This document shows positions 5,900 through 11,919 of a stretch of DNA of 14,792 bases, one piece after another. Positions within the stretch are counted from its first letter, which is position 1; each line of letters begins with the position of its first letter. Location of the stretch: positions 1 to 14,792 of the forward strand of contig JAJRTI010000200.1 in NCBI GenBank assembly GCA_024278415.1, read 5' to 3'. This DNA is from Planctomycetota bacterium. Lineage in GTDB: Bacteria > Planctomycetota > Brocadiia > JAJRTI01. Made by a program: the position numbers and the translations under genes. The notes below the pieces were generated by a model. The model was not told the origin of the DNA. It was given only the letters and a program-made list of their open reading frames with translations, and ran no database searches.

Positions 5900-8800
5900 C
5901 TACTTCCCCGCCCTGAGGCGGACCGCGGCGACGCTGAAATCGCTCGCAAGCGTAGAGCCGGCCGCGTATTTGCCAAGGTATACCGGCTGGGAGCGAGGCA
6001 GGGCCATGTATTCGGGGTTGAGCTTCACGACCGGGTTCGGCCGCCAACGGGCCCGCGGCCATTCCTTCGCTCCGTGTGGGCGCACGCGCACGGCCAGGTT
6101 CGCGGCCGCGCCGCGCGTGGCGTCGTAGATGACTTGCAGGTCGTAGCTTTCGCGTGGCCGAAGGGCCACGCCGGCGAAGGTGGTGGCCGCGCGGCGTCTG
6201 GTTTGTCCCGCGCGGTCTCGGCCCCAAAGCGTCACCGCGAGCCGGCCGCCGGCCGGAGCGCCGCGCACGCCAGCGGTGATGATGAACAGACTCCCCGGGC
6301 CGAAGCCCCTTTCAATCGAGCCGGCGAGCACGTGGTTGCCCTCGCGGTTGAAGCGGATCGCGTCGAAGGTCCACGCAAACGCGTCCGCTCCCTGCAACTC
6401 AGCGATCTTGCCAAAGCTGAAAAAGCTGTCGTCCTTGACGCCTTGGGGCTTGCCGAGCGTGCCGCCATCGTGGACCGTGGCTCGGCCGTCTCGAGTGGCC
6501 GCGTTTGCGCCGTGAGGCGTCGCGTCGTACGTGCCGGGCCTGGCGCGGTTGGCGAGCGGCTTCGGGCCGGCCCACGTCCAGTGGCCGATGAGCTTTCCTT
6601 TCAGCACGACGCCGGGGCCGGCTACGTCCTTGGACGAGATTCGGATGAGTTCGATGCCATTGAGCAGCGCCGCGGTCCGCCGCGGCGGCTTGTGGCCTTT
6701 CGGCGCCAACTCGATCGTGATCGCGTCGGCGGCTTGGACGCCTTTGATTTCTTTGACAACGCTTCGCATGGGGCCGCCGGCAGCCTCGACGATGCTGAAG
6801 TCGGCCAGCCGCTTTTTGCCCTGCACGAGCACGTCGAACACGCGCTCGTCCGGCGACTGCCCGCGGGGCTCCGCAAAGGTGAGGCGCACCGTGTACACGG
6901 ATCGCGTCACGCCGCGGTCGTCGACTGGGATCGTGATCTTCCGCAAGCCGAGGCAACCGGACGACGCAACCCATGGCAAGTCTCCCGCGATTCCTCCACC
7001 GTCTGGCGCACCGCTGAAAAAGCCCATGCCCTTGTCGTATTCGCAGGGCAGTTGGAACCGGAACCCGCGCGGGTGGAAGGGCCGGGGATAGCCGAACCAG
7101 AGCGTGCCGTTGCCGTCCCTTCGGTCTCCCGGCGCGCCGAGGTTCAGCGCCATGTGCTTCACGGGCTCGTCCGGGCCGGCGAGCGAGATGAACGACCACG
7201 CGCGATACTGCTGGACCGGCCGCAACACGACCGAGGCCTTGATGGGGAACGGGCAGGTGCATCCGCGGGTCTGGTCCGGCGCGAGCACGAGCCCGGCCGC
7301 GGGGATGACGTTGATCCAGCAGCCCGGACGCACTCCGCCGAAGTTGGTGATCCCTTGGTCGTCCTCCAGGTCGAAGTAGGACAGCACGCTCGACCGGAAG
7401 AAGAGGCTGTGCGACGACGCGCTCGACCCGCCGCAACCGTACGAACGCAGATACACCCACGGCTGCCGCTCGCCGGTGATGGGGTGCACGCGCGTGACGG
7501 GCTTGCCCGTGCGCAGGTCGTACGCGTAGCGGTCCGTGTACACCCGATCGCCCACGATCATCGAGCGCCGGCGGTAGTAGTAGTTGTAGCGCACCGGTTG
7601 CGACCAGAGGAACCGGCCGTCTTTGGCGGAAAGCGCGAAGAGGTTTTGCCCGCCCCACACTTCGCCCAGCACGAGCACGCCGCTCTTGTACGCCAGCGAC
7701 AAGCATTCCGTGCTGTTCACCAGCACCCGATGGGGAGGCCGATGCAGGATGAGGCCGGGCTTGCAGCGCGCGGACAAGTCTTCGGCCGTCTCCCAAAGCG
7801 TTGAGCCAGTGGCCGCGTCCAACGCGACCAAGTGCTTGGTGGTTTTGCCGCGGTCGGCTTCCCGGCCCTCGACCAGGAAGACTCGGCCGTCGCCGATCGC
7901 GATGGACGCGTGGCAAATGTACGCGCCGGGGCCGGGATCGTACCTCCATAGCGCTTGGCCGGTTTTGCGGTCCAATGCAAACAGAAACCGGCTCGACGCT
8001 CGCGCCAGAATGCGCAGCATGCGCGCCTTGTACTTGGCCAGCCGATCGGCAGGAATGCGCGCCGCGAAGCCGCTGTCCACTTCCGCCATCATGCGGTCCA
8101 TTTGCCGGATCAACCAGTGCCGCGATCCGTGCAGCGATGCGCCGCCGGGGACTCGGCGCACGTACGTCTTGACGATGGCCAGCTTCTCAAACTCCGACGC
8201 GAGGCCGCGATCCGGAGCGTCGAGTTGAAACGTGGATAGGCCCGTGCCGAACAGCGTTTCGCCCTCCACGGCCAGGTAACCCCATCGCGGTCGTGTGCCC
8301 TCGGCCGCAGGCACGCGCAGTTCGCCGAGTATCTTGCCGGTGGCCGCGTCGAGCCGAACGCAGTCGCCGGTAGCCTTGCGCACGACGTACACGGTGTCCC
8401 GCGTGGCGGCCATCGCGGCCGCGTCGTTGATGGGCGCTTCCCAGAGCAGCAGGCCGTTGTACGCGTCGTACGCCTGCACTGGCGCGACTCCCACGAAGAG
8501 CCGTCCGCCGGTGGACAACGGGCTCAACGTGCCCTTGAAGCTCTTGGTCGGCCCGGGCTCGCCGAACCAGAGCAATTCGAACGGGCCCCGGACGCGGTCG
8601 TCGTCGGAGCAGGCCGTAGCCGCGGGGCTGGCGAACTGATGCGTCCATTCGCCCGCTTCGGGCAGCGGCCCGCGCACGACCTTCAGCCAGGTTCCATGGT
8701 CGTTGGCGATTTCGGCGCTGATTTCGGCCGAGCCGGGCGCCCACGCCTTGAGCCTCGCTTCGTCGACGCGCTCGCCCGCGTTTGCGGGCCGGCCGAGGAG

Positions 8801-10090
8801 AATCGTTCCGCCGCAGGGCTTGAGTATGCGCATCAGCTCCGGGGTGAACGCCGGCAAACGCGCCGACGCCACCGTTTCGTCGCACACGATCAAGTTCGCG
8901 CAGTACGCCGACATGGGCAGGCGACCGCCGCGGGTGGTGTGCACCGTCACCCGCGAGCCGTAGAGCCCCGCCGCGTCCAACGCGCGCCGCGCGGCTTCGG
9001 CCCGGCGCTTGTCCGGCTCGACGCACACGATCTTGAGATCGGTGCGCCGCGCCAGCTCGAATGCCAGCCGGCCCTCGCCAGCAGACAAGACCATACAATA
9101 GCCTCGGCGGACGCCCGAGAGGCGCACGATGGCCGCGGCCGCGGCCTTGTAAACGTCGGTGCGAGCGTCGCGGGGAAACGGGTCCGCGGCTGGCTTCGCC
9201 TCGACCCGTCGGGGAGCCCCCTTGCGCTCAGCGCCGAAGCAGTGAATCACGCCCTTGTCAGTGCTCACGAACAGCCGGCCGTTGGCGACCGCGAGATCGC
9301 ACGCAACGCCATCGACTGGCGCCTCCCAAACCTTGGCCCCGGTCCGAGAATCGAGAGCGACGACCTTGCCCTGTGCGCCTGCGAAAAGCGTGTCGCCGGA
9401 GAGGATCATGGTGTCCAGGTTCTTGTGCGAGAACCGCCATTGGCCGGCCACCGCGCCCCGACGCATGGCTTGCGCGGTCCGCTCAAGCTCCTTCAGCCGC
9501 GCCTCCTCTGCTGGGGTGCGCTTCTTGTACCAAGACTGAAGGCCGTCCAATTCAACTTGCACGGCCATTTCCTTCTTGAACGCTCCGCGCGGCATACACC
9601 GGATGCGCCTGCGATTCAGCAAGTAGTAGGCTGTCGGCGTGGCGATGATCTGCTTGTCCGTGGTGCGGAGAACTTTTTGCCAAGTGTCAGGCTCAAACGC
9701 GGCCGCGAACGCGCCAATGGCCGTGTTGCCCGGGCTGGTGAAGATCGCTCCGTCCACGAGCGAAAGCGCGGCGCCGCCGTCGCGCACCACGCCTTTCCAC
9801 GAGGCCGCGTACTCCCAGAGCACGAGCCGGCCATCCGCGCGGTCGAACACGGCCGGCACGCTCCGGCCGGTCGGGACGAACAGCCGCGTCTTGGACACGA
9901 CCAGAGGGCCTTGCGGCGAGACTCCCGTGAACCCATCGCAGCCGGGGTGAGGATGCTGGATGTACCGTGCGCCGGCCGAGTCGTTCCGCCAAATCACGCG
10001 TCCGGTGCGCGCGTCCGCCGCGTACACGTACACGCCTTCCGCGGGGAAGAGGCCTGCGGCGAAATACGCGACGCCGCGGTCCACCAGCAC
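5900..10090 (-). CDS. PQQ-like beta-propeller protein, main part, with methyltransferase, malectin and LamG-like domains
   Basis: This is the 3' part of a gene that starts at 10681 and is cut by a TAG at 10112-10114 in the same frame. The next possible start is GTG 10090, with no ribosome binding site. Numbered from that GTG (1396 residues), the order is: propeller repeats (VYVYAADARTGRVIW, VVALDSRTGAKVWEAP) to about 290; a class I SAM-methyltransferase-like domain at about 310-475 (LSAGEGRLAFELA, VCVEPD); a second set of propeller repeats at about 500-960 (LFALDRKTGQALWRY, LVALDAATGSTLWE); a malectin-like domain at about 1010-1150 (YTVRLTFAEP, ERVFDVLVQG, LLNGIELI); and a LamG-like beta-sandwich from about 1160 to the end. 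PQQ-like repeats of this type often bind no quinone and act as scaffolds. Malectin and LamG modules suggest carbohydrate binding outside the cytoplasm. The gene ends in TAG. Confidence 0.85.
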   Translation of the reverse strand: MLVDRGVAYFAAGLFPAEGVYVYAADARTGRVIWRNDSAGARYIQHPHPGCDGFTGVSPQGPLVVSKTRLFVPTGRSVPAVFDRADGRLVLWEYAASWKGVVRDGGAALSLVDGAIFTSPGNTAIGAFAAAFEPDTWQKVLRTTDKQIIATPTAYYLLNRRRIRCMPRGAFKKEMAVQVELDGLQSWYKKRTPAEEARLKELERTAQAMRRGAVAGQWRFSHKNLDTMILSGDTLFAGAQGKVVALDSRTGAKVWEAPVDGVACDLAVANGRLFVSTDKGVIHCFGAERKGAPRRVEAKPAADPFPRDARTDVYKAAAAAIVRLSGVRRGYCMVLSAGEGRLAFELARRTDLKIVCVEPDKRRAEAARRALDAAGLYGSRVTVHTTRGGRLPMSAYCANLIVCDETVASARLPAFTPELMRILKPCGGTILLGRPANAGERVDEARLKAWAPGSAEISAEIANDHGTWLKVVRGPLPEAGEWTHQFASPAATACSDDDRVRGPFELLWFGEPGPTKSFKGTLSPLSTGGRLFVGVAPVQAYDAYNGLLLWEAPINDAAAMAATRDTVYVVRKATGDCVRLDAATGKILGELRVPAAEGTRPRWGYLAVEGETLFGTGLSTFQLDAPDRGLASEFEKLAIVKTYVRRVPGGASLHGSRHWLIRQMDRMMAEVDSGFAARIPADRLAKYKARMLRILARASSRFLFALDRKTGQALWRYDPGPGAYICHASIAIGDGRVFLVEGREADRGKTTKHLVALDAATGSTLWETAEDLSARCKPGLILHRPPHRVLVNSTECLSLAYKSGVLVLGEVWGGQNLFALSAKDGRFLWSQPVRYNYYYRRRSMIVGDRVYTDRYAYDLRTGKPVTRVHPITGERQPWVYLRSYGCGGSSASSHSLFFRSSVLSYFDLEDDQGITNFGGVRPGCWINVIPAAGLVLAPDQTRGCTCPFPIKASVVLRPVQQYRAWSFISLAGPDEPVKHMALNLGAPGDRRDGNGTLWFGYPRPFHPRGFRFQLPCEYDKGMGFFSGAPDGGGIAGDLPWVASSGCLGLRKITIPVDDRGVTRSVYTVRLTFAEPRGQSPDERVFDVLVQGKKRLADFSIVEAAGGPMRSVVKEIKGVQAADAITIELAPKGHKPPRRTAALLNGIELIRISSKDVAGPGVVLKGKLIGHWTWAGPKPLANRARPGTYDATPHGANAATRDGRATVHDGGTLGKPQGVKDDSFFSFGKIAELQGADAFAWTFDAIRFNREGNHVLAGSIERGFGPGSLFIITAGVRGAPAGGRLAVTLWGRDRAGQTRRRAATTFAGVALRPRESYDLQVIYDATRGAAANLAVRVRPHGAKEWPRARWRPNPVVKLNPEYMALPRSQPVYLGKYAAGSTLASDFSVAAVRLRAGK

Positions 10091-10106
10091 GCCGGTGCGG
10101 ACCGGC
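10091..10106 (-). other. Hairpin immediately 3' of the in-frame TAG
   Basis: On the - strand GCCGGT-CCGC-ACCGGC forms a 6-bp stem starting 5 bases after the TAG. It falls inside codons for the conserved LWPVRTG segment, so it may simply reflect GC-rich coding sequence. Confidence 0.35.
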
Positions 10107-10111
10107 CAGAG

Positions 10112-10114
10112 CTA
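10112..10114 (-). other. In-frame TAG splitting the PQQ-like gene
   Basis: The frame reads GNGTII, then TAG, then LWPVRTGVLVDRGVAYF, with no frame change from 10681 to 5900. From recollection of homologues, this position lies in a motif resembling GNGRMISLWPVRTG, where Ser is usual. A single TCG-to-TAG change would explain it. Four other genes here end in TAG (at 2053, 3869, 5900 and 11920), so general reassignment of TAG is not supported. Confidence 0.85.
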
Positions 10115-10681
10115 GATGATCGTCCCGTTTCCGAGCACGGTCGTATCGCCTGGCGCGGCGCGAACCCTCCAGCGCAGCGCGCCGGTGTCTGCGGCTATGC
10201 AGTATGCGAACCCATCATCCGACCCGACGTACACTCCGCCTTCCCACACGGTCGGGGCCACGCGGATGGGCCCGCCAGTGAAGAAGGTCCAGCGCAGATC
10301 GCCTGTGGCCGCGTCGAGCGCGTAGACCTTGCCGTCAGCCGAGGAGCCGAAGAAGAGCGTGTCGCCGGCGATGGCGACATGGTAGGCGCGGTCGAAAACG
10401 GCTTTCGCTTCGTTCCATTGCGTCGCGGGCCAGGAGGGCTGAGGCGGCAACGACCGGAACGCCCAATGTTCGCTGAGCCGCGGAGCGACGCGTTCAGAAG
10501 AAACGCAACTCCGAGCCACGTCGTGGCGGTCGGTGGGCCAGTCCTCGGCCGACGCGGCCGCGGCCAACGCGGCACAAAAGCAAACGACGAAGGAGCGCAC
10601 CCAGAGGCAACCCCACTCATCAACGGACAGGGGCGGTCTCGGGGAGCATGGGCTTCTTTGTGGCTTGGCAGGGGGCATCAT
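10112..10681 (-). CDS. N-terminal fragment of the PQQ-like beta-propeller protein, with signal peptide
   Basis: These 189 residues are the true N-terminus of the protein continuing at 10090. A hydrophobic stretch SFVVCFCAALAAAASA (30-45) ends at a likely signal-peptidase site before EDWPTDRHD. The mature part begins in the way typical of PQQ-like repeat proteins (WPTDRHDVARS), followed by propeller blades (TLFFGSSADGKVYALDAATG, GGVYVGSDDGFAYCIAADTG). The start ATG 10681 overlaps the stop of the TPR gene (ATGA), which implies translational coupling. GTG 10600 (reading MRSFVVCF) would give a more ordinary signal peptide and is an alternative. On its own the fragment has too few blades for a closed propeller and is probably non-functional unless the TAG is read through. 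Confidence 0.8.
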   Translation of the reverse strand: MMPPAKPQRSPCSPRPPLSVDEWGCLWVRSFVVCFCAALAAAASAEDWPTDRHDVARSCVSSERVAPRLSEHWAFRSLPPQPSWPATQWNEAKAVFDRAYHVAIAGDTLFFGSSADGKVYALDAATGDLRWTFFTGGPIRVAPTVWEGGVYVGSDDGFAYCIAADTGALRWRVRAAPGDTTVLGNGTII

Positions 10682-11832
10682 TTCAAGCGCCTCCTCGCTT
10701 CCGCGACGTCGGCGCTCGAGATGTTCTTCATGACCAGCACCTGCTCGAACGCGTTGCGCGCCGCGGGGGCGTTGCCTTCGCCTCTATAGCAGCGGGCGAT
10801 GCCGAGTTGCGCGCGGCCGCGGTCGGGCCAGAGCGCGGCTTTGTTCGCCAGCACCTGCTCGTACTGCGCGCGGGCCTGCGCCCACTTCTTCTGCGCGGCC
10901 AGGCACTGGCCCATGCCCAACTGAGCCGATGCCTTGTGGTGCTCCTCAGCCCATGGCATGGTGAGCACTTTCTGGTATTCGGCGAAAGCCTGCGCTGCTT
11001 TGCCCGCGGCGAGCAGGTCGTCCGCTTTGCACAACTGCCGGCGGCAGATCGTGTCCACGCGCTCGACGATACGCCACACATTCGGGGGCTTGGGCTTGGC
11101 GAGCACGCGCTGATAAACTGCGGCGGCCGCGGGGTAGTCGCCTGCTTCGTAGTAGCTGTGGCCGATTCCGGCTTCCGCGCGCAGCTTCGTGGGCGCGTCC
11201 GCGTTCTTCGCAGCGGCCACGCGTTGGTACGCGGCCCGGGCCTCGGCGTATCGGCCCTCGGCCCGGTAGCAGTCGCCAATTCGGGGCCAGGCGGTCTGGA
11301 GGTGGAAGGCGCCCACCCGCGGTGTGTTGACGGCCGCCTCGTACGCGGAGCGGGCCCTGTTGTAGCGGCCCTGGGCGAATTGCGCATTCCCGACCTTCGT
11401 CCACCCCCGCGCCGCATACGCCGGATTGGCCCCTTCGGTGCGGGCCATGGCCTCATACGCGGCGGCCGCGGCCTCGTAGTCTCGTTCGCTCATGTAACTG
11501 TCACCGACGCCTTCGAGCGCGGCCGCGCGGGCGTCGCGCGTGGGGGCCGTGTCTGCCAACAGGCTCCTCAGCACGGCCCGGCCCGCCGCGGGCTTGCCCG
11601 ATTGGACAAGACTCGCGCCCAGTCCTAGACGAGCCTTGAGCTTCTCCGAATCCTTCGCCGCTGCCAATGCGAGGGCCTGGCTATAGCGCTGCGCGGCTTC
11701 TGCGAATTGGCCTCGTCTGGCGAACTGCCGCGCCTCACGCGTAAGCTGTGCGCAAGTCTGAGCGCGTGCGCTGGATGCCGCCAGGCACACCAGCAGGCAC
11801 AAGCCATGGTTCATTAACTTCGTCTGCTTCAT
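10678..11832 (-). CDS. Exported tetratricopeptide-repeat protein
   Basis: From ATG 11832 the product has 384 residues. The first 24 form a signal peptide (hydrophobic GLCLLVCLAAS, likely cleavage SARA|Q). The rest is a run of roughly eight TPR-like helical pairs, for example RGQFAEAAQRYSQAL, ERDYEAAAAAYEAMA, QGRYNRARSAYEAAV, EGRYAEARAAYQRVA, AGDYPAAAAVYQRVL and KKWAQARAQYEQVL. TPR arrays bind partner proteins; no enzymatic domain is present. GGGAG lies 8 bases upstream of ATG 11832, which decides this start over the in-frame TTG at 11856. The gene lies 87 bases after the GH20 gene and overlaps the propeller gene by ATGA, so it is probably co-expressed with both. A role as a periplasmic scaffold for the propeller protein is inference. 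Confidence 0.88.
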   Translation of the reverse strand: MKQTKLMNHGLCLLVCLAASSARAQTCAQLTREARQFARRGQFAEAAQRYSQALALAAAKDSEKLKARLGLGASLVQSGKPAAGRAVLRSLLADTAPTRDARAAALEGVGDSYMSERDYEAAAAAYEAMARTEGANPAYAARGWTKVGNAQFAQGRYNRARSAYEAAVNTPRVGAFHLQTAWPRIGDCYRAEGRYAEARAAYQRVAAAKNADAPTKLRAEAGIGHSYYEAGDYPAAAAVYQRVLAKPKPPNVWRIVERVDTICRRQLCKADDLLAAGKAAQAFAEYQKVLTMPWAEEHHKASAQLGMGQCLAAQKKWAQARAQYEQVLANKAALWPDRGRAQLGIARCYRGEGNAPAARNAFEQVLVMKNISSADVAEARRRLK

Positions 11833-11840
11833 CTTTTCGT

Positions 11841-11845
11841 CTCCC
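11841..11845 (-). promoter_or_regulatory. Ribosome binding site of the TPR gene
   Basis: GGGAG on the - strand, 8 bases before ATG 11832. It supports this start over the longer frame. The 87-base gap to the GH20 stop holds no other clear signal. Confidence 0.6.
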
Positions 11846-11919
11846 GGCGGATCCAAAAGGCGTTGCAGGGGCCTCCTCCGACACGGACCTGGCCGTCCGC
11901 GGTGCGGCGAACATGAGCG

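Noticed and set aside
6074..7804. 576-codon open frame on the + strand
   Set aside because: It is antisense to the malectin and propeller part of the PQQ-like gene, has no family signature, and its composition is that of a reverse-complement shadow.
10112..10114. Genome-wide reassignment of TAG
   Set aside because: Four other genes in the window end naturally in TAG at positions that fit the ends of their families or domains, so only a site-specific explanation remains open.
8639..10789. 716-codon open frame on the + strand
   Set aside because: It is antisense to the propeller gene and rich in Arg/His/Gly as expected for a GC-rich shadow frame. It shows no domain motif, and the opposite strand carries clear propeller repeats.
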